Shown piece after piece: positions 46,304 to 57,862 of a stretch of 64,000 nucleotides of DNA; within the stretch, counting starts at the first letter, position 1; every line of letters starts with the position of its first letter. Made by a program: the position numbers and the translations under genes. A model generated the notes under the pieces. It did no database searches. It was not told the origin of the DNA and saw nothing but the letters and a program-made list of their open reading frames with translations. This DNA comes from Tetracladium setigerum (Eukaryota; Ascomycota; Leotiomycetes; Helotiales): assembly GCA_031472005.1 (NCBI GenBank), contig PZJY01000003.1:1178001-1242000 (forward strand). Direction: 5' to 3'.

Positions 46304-49300
46304 TCAACGTCGAGTTGCGTTGGGAGAAGCATCGCTTACACTTCTTTGCCGCTCTGTTCGTCCTTCGCTTTCGCTGTCATCCTCTTCCTCTTCTTCTTCC
46401 TCCTCCTCCTCCTCTTCCTCCTCGCTATCTTCTAAATCATCGTCACTTTCTTCTTCGAGCACGATCTGGCGGATGATACTGCGATCAAAAAGATCAATCA
46501 CGAAACGTCGAACAGTGAGACGGAAGTGATGGGCATCGAGTAAGACCATAACCTTTCTAAAAAGATCTGGTCGGCTAAAGTTGTCGAGTTCCTTCTTTGA
46601 TTTCACGTGCAGCAATTCTGTCATCCCTCGCTTCTGAAGTACTGTATTGCCCAAATCTGCGATGAGTTCCAAGATGCGGTTGCTGGCAAAATCGGGATCT
46701 GTGCTTGCTTTTGTGACAGCGGCTCTCTGCGCTTGGGTCATGATGACTTCTCCAACATCTTGATGCTTCCACGGCGTATACGAAAAGAATTTGCTCAGAT
46801 CTTGCGGAATACACATTCCAAGTGAGACCCCCATTGTCGTGGTGTTGCTATCCCAGCCAAATTCAGAAAGAATCTCGAGGCCGTGCATGCTTCGAGAAAT
46901 AAGGCCCAGAACAAAGAAGGCAGTCCCACGCATGCTCATGATTTCGTGTTCTTCCGCAATTTTGACGATGCTTTCGACGACCCCTGTCTCTTCTATGAAC
47001 GGAGCACCGAGTTCCATTGAGCCTACATTTCCCACAGCCCACAGACACCCTTTGACCTTGACTATCATTTCTGGGTCGTCATGGAGCATCCCGTAATCAC
47101 GGATAGACGCAGCAAAATCCTCGAAATGACCTTTGTCTCGTAACAACTTGCAGCCTTCCTTCGTGCGAGTCAACTCGCGATAAAAGTGTGGTGGAACATG
47201 TGGTTCACTGTCACCATCCATCTCGAAGTTATCATCATCCATCATACTGTGTCGATTGGAGCTGTCTTCCTGGGTGTCAATAAAGGACCGAGCCAGACTA
47301 GCCTCAATAACTGCTACGTAAGAATCATTTCTTCCTAGGAACCAATCGTCCATTTCGTTGCTGATGTAGTCAAGGCCATCCAGATAGTGATAGCCGATCG
47401 AAGTTGACAAAAATCGTAATAGTAGTGGTGCACCAATTTCTCCGAGATGATCCAGTGTTGGTCGGCATTGAACAATATACTCTAAATAGCTTTTCCGATT
47501 GCAGGCTTCTTCGAGAATTTTAATCGCGGTAGCGCAGACTTCAACTTCGGGGTCATAGAGTTGGGTGACAAGCAATTGAATCGCCCATTTTGAATCTCCA
47601 ACACCTTGACTATTTGGACCCTTTGGCCGGGATCTGCTCGAGTATCTCCTTAATACATTAGTTGCATGTATCCGAATTTCCTTGGTGCCTGCGGTCAAAG
47701 CCTTGGAGAGGAGAACTCTTGGGTGCGCCTGGAGGCTGTAGTCAAAGTTGGACAGCAGCAATTTGATAAGATCAGGCCGTTGTTTTAAATCGATGATATG
47801 GTACATCATATTAATCATTCGCCAGCGATCAAGGAGCTGCAAGCCTTTGGGGTCACCACTCATCGTGCCGAGCATTGCAAAATAACCACAGCAGAGAGTA
47901 TCTGTCAATCTCTCTTTTGAAAACATGGGGCTGTGGGCTGTCAATCCACTAGTCTGGGGGTGTTAGCTTTTCCCACCAACAAAGTCCATGAAACCTACTG
48001 GGTCACATTGAGCGAGACACTCTGCAATTTGTCTCAGCAATTTATTGTCGGCAAGATATTTCACACCCTCCGCAGTTTGTAGAAGAGTGTGTATCAAGGC
48101 ACAGCCTACTTTGACGTATTTTTGGGTTGTCCGAACGTTCCTGTACTCCGTGAATTTATACTTGAATGGTCGATAGAAGCTCATGATTCGTTTCATGAAT
48201 TTTGAGGCTTTGATGGCCTCATCGAGTCGTTTCCCGTTGAGCAGAGGCCCTTCGATGATTCTCAAAATGATCTCCCATTTCCATTTCAGTGGATTAGAGC
48301 TCGAGAGCACTTGTGTCTCCACCAAAAGTTGTCGGAAAGTAGGTTCATCCAGTGCAATTGCACTCATCTTCGGCTGGTCCTCCAATCCAACAAGATTATC
48401 GTGGCTATTATTGACAGCATGCGCAAGTACACCTCCAGCCGATGGAGTAGTGCGATATAGTGTCCTACTCACACTGCTTATCTGATAAACAGTCCCAGTA
48501 GCATCAAACCGTTCGCTATCCCCGAAATTTGATGCAGCAGTGAACAACTCGGGGAGTAGTTGCAAATCCGCACTCCACGAAGACGGAAGTAGAGCACTTG
48601 CAAGCTTGAGAACCTCTCCAATCAAGAGCGTGGTTTTCCGCTTTAACATGAGATTGTCGGCATCTCGAGTCACTCCCAGAAGCTTGGGTAGCATGTCTGA
48701 AGATATCAGGACCGCCAAGGTAAGAGCTGTGTAGTGGTCAACAAAGCTTTTTTCTGTCGTTTCGTCCTCAACTGGCTGAGCTATCTTTGTGGGAGCGGAT
48801 TTTAGTGTCGCAACACGGCCGTAGGTGGTCAGTCGTCGACCAGCCAGGAACGAAGTTGCCCAGAACGGTGATTTGATTCGGAGAAGTTGGTAGAGGAGAT
48901 CGATTACCGTCTCTTGAATCAGAGGATTTGGTAGCATCAAACATGAGATCAGAGACCGAATCGCTCTGAAATTGTACATTGACAGTGTCATGAGGCCAGG
49001 CCATGATCTCAGAGCGAAAGAGATGGCCTTCGTGTTTTGCTTTAGAATTTGCTCTCGAGCAAAAAGTGAATCCGTGAAGACTGTGAAGAGCACTTCGAGT
49101 TCGTAGCCAGACCGAAGGTACTTCCTACGTTGTGGGGCGTCTAACAAAAAGAGGAATGCAGCAGTAAGACTTTCCGAAGCTTCGTAAGTCCCCTCTCCCA
49201 GTGCATCTGCAAGCGGTCGGAGTCCGCCTGAGGCCACCAGCAGTCCAGGTTCTCTGACCATGATCTCTGCTAAAGTCTCAATACACATCGACTTCAGTCG

Positions 49301-50436
49301 ATCTTCGGGATGTTCTGCAACGGAAGCTATGGTTCTGATTATGCCCTTCGAAATTTCTCGGGTCCCGCCTTTCACGTCTAAAAATGCGCGAACAAATTTC
49401 AAGGCTTGTTCACGTTCAACGTCCGCCTTTCGCTCCTTGATCAGAGATCTGGTGATCTGTCAGCAAAGTAACCACCACAGCCTGACATCACTTACAACAC
49501 AACTAAGTAGTCTGTATGAAGCCCTCGAATTCTCTGCAAAGAGCTCAAATCAGAAATAGCATGGCGCGTCATTCGATATCCTGCTGCTACGACTTCCCTG
49601 CTCTCGCTCAAGAGCATGATCTGCATTCGCAGTCCAAATATCGACCACACTAAATCATGCTTCAGAATGGGATGTCTCTTGAACAGTGCTACAAGGTTGT
49701 TTGCATGACCAACATAATAATCCGGAGTCATGCCTTCCACTTCAAGAGATTGCAAGAGTTCTGCCAATGCATAGGTAGGGGATTCAGTAGGCTCATCAAG
49801 CTCCGATCTAGCGTTACTTCTGGTGATGCTGGCTGGAGATCGTACGCCATTGCTTTGAAAGAGTCCCTCCATTCGAGATCTGGTTGGTGTGACCGGTGGT
49901 GGTTTGGGAATTAGGAGCTCGGTTATTTGTGCGCGCAAATCTTTGATTTTCTGGTTTGAGGAATTTAGTTCTGCCTCTACCCTCTGCCGCTGTTCCTTCG
50001 TTTGTTTCGCCTTTTTGGAGTTGAGAGCTTCCAGCAAGTTCTCACTCCCTTCCTTGATTTTCAATTCCCTGTTTAACGTCTCCTTCAAGGCTGCGATAAC
50101 TTCCTCTGAAACCTGGCCATGCTCATCTCGTTCCAAACCAAGCATGGAAAAGCTAGAGTCTTGACCAGAAGCCTGTCGCAACAGGGGGGTTTGATTTCGC
50201 AGATTGGAACTAAAGCTTCCTGGCGCGGGGGATGGTGCTAATGACGAGCCTCGAGGCGCGAATGAAGAGGCATTTGAGCCTGGTATCACCCGAGGCGCGC
50301 CTAAGCCTGGTTGTAATCCATCCCGCTCAGATGTGGGCTTCAATGGTGGATTGTATGAAGCCTGCTGCTGGGTATATATTGTCTTCTGCGTTGGCGTAGC
50401 AGACGAGCCAGAAGTCAGACTCGATGGTCCCCCCAT
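46304..50436 (-). CDS. TORC2 subunit, Rictor / Ste20 (Avo3) family
   Basis: Scaffold subunit of TOR complex 2, which controls Akt/Ypk kinases, actin and membrane stress. Exons are 50436..49496, 49448..47999 and 47953..46304, 1,346 residues. The N terminus is Ser/Pro-rich, followed by an HR1-like coiled coil (ALKETLNRELKIKEGSENLL ... QKIKDLRAQITELLIP). The helical-repeat body has LLVASGGLRPLADALGEGTY, SLTAAFLFLLDAPQRRKYLR and PFKYKFTEYRNVRTTQKYVK. The signature LLLRFLSTSIGYHYLDGLDY and RGTAFFVLGLISRSMHGLEI lie in the C-terminal third. The tail has a run of about 14 Glu between Asp/Ser-rich segments. Intron 2 (46 bases, GTAGGT...CCCCCAG) rejoins CLAQCDP to TSGLTAHSP. The reading frame is open upstream of 50436 (FDALVDGE), so a further 5' exon after the CATAG at about 50465 is possible. 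Confidence 0.93.
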
Positions 50437-52208
50437 CTCTCCATCTACCAGCGCGTCAAAGGTCGTCTATGAAAGAATCGCATGTGTACTTGAATTACTG
50501 GATAGACTTCGAGGCCAACCAGTAGAGCTTGCGGGATATCCTAAGGCACATTCGACAAGTATTCGGTTGAGGATATGTGTCGGTGGGTGAGGGAGATGGA
50601 GGAGTGCGCTATATAAGGACGTTGCGCTGGCCACAATTAACGTCTGGTATAATGTGCGAGGGGGCCGTGGAAGTTCGATCCAAATGCGTGAAAGGGGGGT
50701 CAGATACCAAACGGAACCTTTCTTTTTATCTGTCGCTTCTGCGGTTTGCGACGAGGAGAGTGAATGTAGATATTGTTTCAAAGCACTTCACTTCACTTCC
50801 CCATCTCCATCATCTGGAGTTGGTCGGAGCTTGGCTCGTAGGGGTCGTCCCCAACGCTAGACTAATTTGGGCAACGCCTCTTACCCGGATTCTCAGTTCC
50901 TCGAAAGTGACTGGCAACGTCAACTCTTTCATATGGATTTAAACCAAAGAAAAAACGATTTCTACTCTGGAGAGTTATATGAAATAGCAGGGGTCCAAGG
51001 ACATGCATCTGTGTTCATGAGCAAGACTTTACCCTCTTTAATGAAGACACTGGATAGAATTCTTTGCAACGAAACTTCATCTGTCTTCCAACAATGCAAT
51101 TCATACTGTCATGTTTACGAGCATCATTCATAGCATTTGGCGTCATTGTTGACAAGAATGCAAACTCCTGAGGTAAGGTATGAACAGAAAGCCAAAATCA
51201 ATCTGCAATAGCACTCTACCAGCCAGAATTTCACACAAACAACAATTTGCACAATCTACACTATGGAAACGAACTCTTCGTCCCTTTCACAAGAAGCTTC
51301 TTCAATTTGAGTGATTCTCTAATCGAACCTTTCCTTGACTGGAAGTGATTGCCTTTATGGCTTGGCACACGAGCACTTCCAGAATGACGGCTAGATACTA
51401 CCTTATATACGGTTGATTTAAGATAAGATATTGACATTGAAATTGTCAAACGAAGAATATGTTTTTTCTTGAGGTTAACGGCTCCAAATTGGGTGTTGAC
51501 AACTTGGACAATTTCATTGCTCATCTAGGACCCAAAGCTCGTACGTTGTTGATATTCGTATCCTTCACATTGCCAAGAAAACATATGACCTGATGTTCGA
51601 CTGACACCGGCGATGTCCTTCCCATTGCTACTACTTGCAAACCTCTCACCTCAAACTTCTCCATCTGGATGTTGCCCCTGTCACGGTTCAGCAAATTTGC
51701 AATGTTTTTATGGGTTTTCCAATCCCACGCAATGCAAAAATGGCCTTCGAACCTCCCCTAGACCCCGCTCATGTGTCAACAAAGATGAGCGCGAGGCTGA
51801 GAAGCGGCCAACTCCGACGTGGTCAGTCCTCCGCCTTGTCCAGCGGGCAATACCTCACCCAATAGCAACCATGTTGGCCGATCTTCAAGCCTCAGATATA
51901 CTAACCCGCGGCCAGGGCCTTGCCTAGTCCCGATGGCTACCGCGCAGCCTGTCGGCGTGTTCCAGCCTCAAGATAAGAAGGAAGTAAGAGAAGACGAACT
52001 CGGCCGAGAGCTGATGGCGCAAGACCTGGAAAGTACATAAAGAGCTTAAGCTCCCCTGAAGCTTGCCTTTCTCCCATCTGCTTCTCCACATCATCTTCAA
52101 TTCGGTCCAATTGTTCTACTCAAGCAACTACAGTTACATACATCACTTCCAGTCTCCTTGTCTTCTAAAGCTCGCCATCAAGGTTCTCACAGAAATCCCC
52201 ACACAGCA
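50437..52208. other. Divergent intergenic region, Rictor to uricase
   Basis: About 1.8 kb holding both promoters. Open frames at 50577, 51613 and 51819 have no recognised domain and unlikely composition. A pyrimidine-rich leader precedes the uricase start. Confidence 0.55.
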
Positions 52209-53229
52209 ATGGCTTCAGTAGCAACCGCTCGCTATGGCAAGGACAATGTCCGCGTCTACAAAGTTGAACGAGACGAATCCGCTGGCACACAAACTGTTAC
52301 TGAAATGACTGTCTGCGTTCTCCTCGAGGGAGAAATTGAGACCTCGTACGTCATCTGCCACTCCTTCACCAATTTCCAGTGCACTAACAATATTCTTACA
52401 GCTATACCAAAGCAGACAACAGCGTCATTGTAGCCACCGACTCGATCAAGAACACGATTTACATCAAAGCCAAAGAAACCCCTGTCACTCCTCCCGAGCT
52501 CTACGCCTCAACCCTCGGCACGCACTTCATCGAACGTTACGCCCACATTACTGCTGCCCACGTCAAAGTCATTACCCACCGATGGACACGCATGACAATT
52601 GACGGCAAACCACACCCACATTCCTTCTTCCGTGACGGTAACGAGGTCCGCACTGTCGAAGCATTGGTTCGCAGAGGCAAGGGTATCGAAATTCGCAGTG
52701 GTATCAACGGCCTGCTCGTGCTGAAGAGCACCGGCTCGCAATTCCATGGCTTTGTTAGGGACGAGTACACCACTCTCCCCGAGACATGGGATCGTATTCT
52801 CTCGACTGATGTGGATGCGGTTTGGGCTTGGAAAACATTCCCTGGATTGAACGCTGTCAAGCAGGTCATTCCTAAATTCGATGCCGCGTGGGAGGATGCA
52901 AGAGCTATCACCATGAAGACTTTCGCAGAGGAGAACAGTCCATCGGTGCAAAGCACAATGTTCAAGATGGGCCAAAAGATTTTGGAGACGGTGCCAGAAT
53001 TGGAGACAGTGGATTATAAGTTGCCCAACAAGCACTACTTTGAGATTGGTACGTTTTTTCTTTTTGGAGTATAAAATTAAGAGTATTGGCTGATTAGATA
53101 CTAGACTTGAGCTGGCACAAGGGCCTCAAGAACACTGGCAAGGACGCCGAAGTGTATGCTCCTCAATCGGGACCCAACGGACTCATCGAAGTGACTGTTG
53201 GTCGTTCGCAATTGACTTCTAAGCTATAG
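52209..53229 (+). CDS. uaZ: Urate oxidase (uricase), peroxisomal
   Basis: Cofactor-free oxidase converting urate to 5-hydroxyisourate in purine catabolism. Exons are 52209..52345, 52402..53048 and 53105..53229, 302 residues. The active-site Lys lies in ARYGKDNVRVYKV (K about 11), and the catalytic Thr in VIVATDSIKNTIYIKAKE (T about 58). Further family text: STGSQFHGFVRDEYTTLPET, DVDAVWAWKTFPGL, and DLSWHKGLKNTGKDAEVYAP with the His of the active site. The protein ends LTSKL; the last three residues, SKL, are a canonical PTS1 peroxisomal targeting signal. The third intron border uses ATACTAG. Length and motifs are as in Aspergillus uricase. Confidence 0.98.
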
Positions 53230-53751
53230 ATGAGATATATTGCCTGTATAACAAGGGGCATTTAACGAATTGATGTGGAAACAGGCGTTCTTGGGTTTGA
53301 ATTGTAATAGCATGCAGATTGTATATAGGAGTTCGCGCATACCAATCAAGCAATATGTTCACATTAATTCATTCTTTCGCTTGATGAGCGACTGCCAAGA
53401 TGCATCATAGTGTGACGGAAGTAAAAATGTTGGTTCAAAAGACCATCCCTCATCCTATCCATGGTCTCCAAGTGGGAAAAGGGGCAAAGGGGCAAAACTT
53501 TTCGATTCGTAGCTCTAGGTGAATATTATATTACATAAGAGCGATGCGGCTATATGGCAGAATCGCACCTCATCGTCAATTCTTTTTATTAAGCTATATC
53601 TTAAGTTCTTGCACTAATTGGCTAGTCACATGTAAGTTAACGATTGACATTCGAAACGTAAAAACAGGTTCTTGGTATAACAAAGCTCCAATGGACCCCC
53701 AATCCATTATATCCCATACCGCTAGCATGAATATGGCTGCTTTACCTCTCT
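53230..53751. other. Convergent intergenic region
   Basis: 3' flanks of uricase and the HHE gene; AT-rich, nothing else seen. Confidence 0.6.
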
Positions 53752-54614
53752 TTACATGGGCATTCTCCTCATCTCTTCCAACGTCCAATATCTTCTCATA
53801 TTCTCCGCCCCCAAAGTCTCCACCTCCTGGTCTAAATGCTTCCACAACACCTCTCCCCAAGAATCCATCTTTGACTTCAAAACCGCCAGCTCAAAATCCT
53901 GTTCCCCCTCTTGCACCCCTGCAAATATGCCTCAAACTGATCCATACCCTTGTGAATCTCCTTGTGCTGTCGCAACAACTCCGCCGCATTCTTCCCAGCC
54001 CTGAATTCTGGCATCTTGGCTGCAAGGATGGGAAAGAAGTATTTTTCCTCAATGTTGTGGTGTGCGGTGAGGTGTGAGATGAATTGAAGACCGAGCGAGA
54101 GGAAGGCCTTAAGCGAGAGGTTCGAGGGGCGTTTGTTCGCTAGACAGGCGTTGTAGAGTGTATTCCACGTCTGGCGGAAGTGATTGTGAAACGAATCCAT
54201 GTGTTCGGCCATGGAATTGTAGACTATGAAGTCCATGGGGCTGAGTTTGGGTAGTTTGGGTAGTGCAGCTGGCTTCTCTTCTTCTGCTGCCTTTGCCCCT
54301 CCATCTGCGGATTTCAGGGTTTCGGTTGCACCTTCCTGGCCCTTCTTGATGCCCTTGAGTATCTCGGCTTCATTGCAAGGCGATTCTGCCATCTTATCCA
54401 CCCCAGGTTGTAGTGTTTCTTGCTTTATATCGGCCATGGCTGTCTGGAATATCTGCTTCTGCGGCGCCGCACACGTAAAATTCCGCACGCAAATCGGATG
54501 TGAAAGAGCAGGAAACGTAAAAGCAGAAGTGCCAACAGCAGCTTTGCGAAGTGCAGAAGAAAAGGAGTTGCGAATCAGAGGTTGAAAGAAGAGGCCGAGT
54601 AAGAGATAACGCAT
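53752..54614 (-). CDS. Hemerythrin-like HHE-domain protein, with a one-base frameshift as read
   Basis: Single exon. The four-helix HHE region begins MDFIVYNSMAEHMDSFHNHF and continues LGLQFISHLTAHHNIEEKYF and ELLRQHKEIHKGMDQFEAYL. The His/Glu residues are spaced for a di-iron or other metal site. After QGCKRG the frame breaks at a C5 run on + strand (53904-53908). One added base restores EQDFELAVLKSKMDSWGEVL, WKHLDQEVETLGAENMRRYW and the end EEMRRMPM, which is the usual C terminus of this fungal family, for 287 residues. A C4 run at 53916-53919 is an alternative site. The N-terminal 60 residues are basic and hydrophobic (MRYLLLGLFFQPLIRNSFSS), like a mitochondrial presequence; an internal start at MADIKQE would omit it. 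Function unknown; perhaps oxygen, NO or iron handling. Confidence 0.82.
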
Positions 54615-55526
54615 CCTAGACGAAGGAATACATGCATGCGGGAGAAAGGAGAAAAGAGAGAGGCGATACCTGCATGTATATACGTATACCTTGCTTTTAG
54701 CAGCCGACGATTTTACGTTGTTTCTGCTAGCTCGAGAAAAATTATCTGGTCTGGTTGGGTTTCGTGAACGACCATCAGTTGTGAAGCCCACTCGGCATCC
54801 CCAATTTTGGCTGACAAAATTTGGGGGTAAGATTGATCAGCGGGGTATGTGGGAGTCTTGATTGGATGGCTTTTGGTGTAGAATTCGGAGACTTAATGGC
54901 CATTACTGTAATTGCCATTAATTAACCGCCATTTCGCTTATCCGACCGATTTCCGGCTTCCGTCTTCTCAACCACCAGTCGGTGCCTTTGAGATAGATAG
55001 GAAGGAACTCTTTCTAGAATCCTTATTCTCAGGTTGAATGTTCGATATTAAGAGATTGAAGAATTCATTTTCTTCTTGGAGAATTACTCAACAATCATTT
55101 TGAAGCTATTAGTATTGTGGGTGGTTGTGTCTACGCTCTTTTTCATGAATTCTGACACCCAGATGAAATAGATTTCGTAGGCGATGGCTTGCTCTGTATT
55201 GGAGAGACAACGGACCGATTCTCGCAGATGAGACTATTACAAGGAATATTCTTGCTGGATTTGCCAGCTAGTCCCCTCACAGTGCCCGTTGCCCAGCTCA
55301 CTGGGGGGCGAAATTGCAACACAGTAAACTCACTCCAGATACCAGCAAGTCAGCCCAATCAGCGTACGCTTTATTATTGATATGCTTATGATATTGCAAC
55401 GTACACGAAGTTCTATCTAGGGCTTCACCAGCCTATATAGTGTTCTCCTCCTTTTCATAGCCCCATTGAATGATTTTTCCTTCCAAGCATTCTCTGGTGA
55501 TACTGATCGCTTCATCCTTCATCCCA
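54615..55526. other. Intergenic, no gene seen
   Basis: HHE-gene promoter plus the 3' end of the CYTH-like gene. No supported gene. Confidence 0.6.
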
Positions 55527-56381
55527 TCAGTAACGGTCCATGATCATTGAAGTTTTCAAGGAATCCCTTTCACACAGCCACTCATTCTTTTTTAGCAGTG
55601 TCGTCAGACTTTCACGCCTTTCCGACGCCTTTTTCAACTTCTTAACTTTGAATGATGCTTCAACAACATATTCAAGTCCAGTGCCATTAACATTCTTGAT
55701 TGGCCACACTTCGATGTCCAAATCGTCATCATCCCATTTCCCCTCATAACGCCCTGCCAGAATTGGACCATAAATCCGCGACTGCTTAAGCATAGTTGTC
55801 CCCCAATTATCACCTTCCTCTTTGTTGAACCTGTCTGGGGCTTTTTCGGCAAGCATCTTGCGAGCTTCTTCCTCGGAGGGAAGGTCCATGCCAGCTTTCT
55901 CCAAGGCGGTGACTTCCTCGTCACGATTGATTGAAAGCGTTTGATTGCTGTATCCCCAATCGATTTGAACCTTGAAGATATTGTTGGTCGAGTTGAAGCC
56001 ATCGTCCATGGCGACCACCAAAGCTTCGTCAATTTTGTCCTTCTCCACCTTGTAGCGTTTCTTGTATGTGAGTTCCCAGCCAGACTCTCCCTCTGTCTTC
56101 CGAATTCGAGCAATCCAATCTTGCCCATATATGTCTTTTTTGTTCGTGTCGTAAAATGCGATGTTCATCTTACGTGCGTCTCGTTCCACCTTGAACAACT
56201 TCTTGACTGCGGGGTCAAGTTCGTGGTTTGGGTCGAGGACCTTCGCAGAGTTCAAAAGCAGTTTGACTTCATATTTTGACACCAAATCGGATAGATTTTG
56301 GGCTTTTTGGTGTTGATTGTGGGCCATGTTGAGGATTTGCGACGGTTTTGCTGTGTTGGTGTTTCTGGAAGATAATTTCAA
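55527..56381 (-). CDS. CYTH-like (triphosphate-tunnel fold) fungal protein, function unknown
   Basis: Single exon of 284 residues. An in-frame Met at 56327 (MAHNQHQKAQ) could be the true start. The segment YEVKLLLNSAKVLDPNHELD, then KMNIAFYDTNKKDIYGQDWI, ARIRKTEGESGWELTYKKRY, has the alternating charged strands of CYTH-fold proteins: E-x-K near the start, a D-T strand, an R-x-R strand and E-L-T-x-K. YEGKWDDDDLDIEVWPIKNV and VVEASFKVKKLKKASERRES follow. CYTH proteins bind triphosphates or similar anions; several fungal families of this shape are uncharacterised. I do not claim a substrate. The frame is intact and codon use looks real. Confidence 0.68.
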   Translation of the reverse strand: MKLSSRNTNTAKPSQILNMAHNQHQKAQNLSDLVSKYEVKLLLNSAKVLDPNHELDPAVKKLFKVERDARKMNIAFYDTNKKDIYGQDWIARIRKTEGESGWELTYKKRYKVEKDKIDEALVVAMDDGFNSTNNIFKVQIDWGYSNQTLSINRDEEVTALEKAGMDLPSEEEARKMLAEKAPDRFNKEEGDNWGTTMLKQSRIYGPILAGRYEGKWDDDDLDIEVWPIKNVNGTGLEYVVEASFKVKKLKKASERRESLTTLLKKNEWLCERDSLKTSMIMDRY

Positions 56382-57862
56382 GATGAGAATGTTGTAGATG
56401 AGGTGAAGCGATTGCTGTTTGTCTATGTCCCTTGGAGAGGAATGAAGAATCTTAAATGCACCACAGTGTTGACTCCTTCATTCAGACTGTTTCTCGGTAA
56501 ACAAGCGAGGTACTAACAACAACACGTCTCAGTACCTAACTTTTTCATCGCCGTGGGCATTCTTACATTGCTCGCATTTGCACGTTTATGCTCCACGCTA
56601 TGAGCATGTTTTATTCAGCTTTGAGGTAGCCACCGTTTCCTGATCTCAGAACAGGTTTTCTTTAACTCCTCAAGTTGATTGAAATTTCTGAGCAGTCGCA
56701 AAGTTAAAGCTACCCCGCGTTTCCTCTCTTACTCCAGTGGTACTATATCACAATCTAGTAAATTATCTCAGCCGGGATAAAGCCAGGCAAAGCAAAGAAC
56801 TAAGATATTTGAAGCAGAGTTTCGGTGCTGAAATTATTGCGTTGTACAGCATTCTTGGCACCATGGGCTCTCGCTAAATCTATCCTCTGATATTGTTGTG
56901 TAACGTGACACCTTGAAGAAGGCTCCCGAGGGCTTGCATTGCATCTGTCACAGAGATAAGTGACAGTAATAGTCGAATGGACTGGTGAGAACAAAACCTA
57001 TTTTACACGTGGTCGTTTCTTTGTGGACTTTTATGCGGGTGAGACCTGGAGCAATTATTCTAATCTCTGGTTAACAAGAAGCAAGGTTCACCGTCTTTTC
57101 TTGGTCCAAATGTCCGATAAGGCTGGCGGGACGGGTAGGGCTGGTAGGGCTGGTAGGGCTGTTAAAGCCGATAGGGCTGAATTGTCTACATCTTCATAAC
57201 TTCTGAAGTTCGGCTAGAAAGTTTTGATGTATGACTTCCTATTGGAACAAATTGTATGCAGCGGAACACCTTCCTGTTTATATCAAAGAAAGAGTTGCTC
57301 AATTCGGTGGAGAAACCTACTCTAGGACATGTAGGTAAATCGAGAAAACTATGTTTTCATGAAGTAATTCAGGTTTTATGAAGTCCCTTTTGATAATTCC
57401 TGATACACAAGTTGAGCCTTTAAGTCCAACTTGTACAGCCATCGTGAATGGATCCTGAATGATGAATATCTGTAGATGTTATCTCGGACTTTTCTGAAGA
57501 CCAAAACAGAGCTTGAACATCAGTGTGCCTCTTCTGCATAGGATATCTCATGGGGTGGTGGTGATGAGCTCTTCCAAGCATAGTGAACAGGCGAGATTTG
57601 ACCTATCTGATATTTCAGCGCCACAAAGGAGAGGAGATTCTGGGCAATCGTCATGGATGTTCTCTCATTCTACGCATTCAATAAATCTCGTGACTGAAGT
57701 CTTCATCTTGCGAAGTTGAAAGTGGTGGTTTTTGCATATAAAAGGCACCGTCCCTTCCTTCAACTCATGCTGAAAACATCATCATCTCATTCTCTTCTCT
57801 TCATATCAGTTCCAAACTCTCAACAAAATCTCGATTCCCAAGACCAAAAATCAACGACCACG
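56382..57862. other. Divergent intergenic region with a short tandem repeat
   Basis: About 1.5 kb between the CYTH-like gene and the protease, holding both promoters and the 9-bp repeats listed separately. A TATA-like TTGCATATAAAAGG occurs at 57731-57744, upstream of the protease start. Confidence 0.55.
57134..57160. repeat. Three perfect tandem copies of GGTAGGGCT
   Basis: Copies at 57134-57142, 57143-57151 and 57152-57160, with a partial copy further right (ATAGGGCT near 57171). In one frame it would read Gly-Arg-Ala, but no gene is supported here. Confidence 0.85.

Noticed and set aside
51613..52040. Overlapping frames upstream of uricase
   Set aside because: Three competing frames of about 75-104 codons, no domain, no splice-linked extension.
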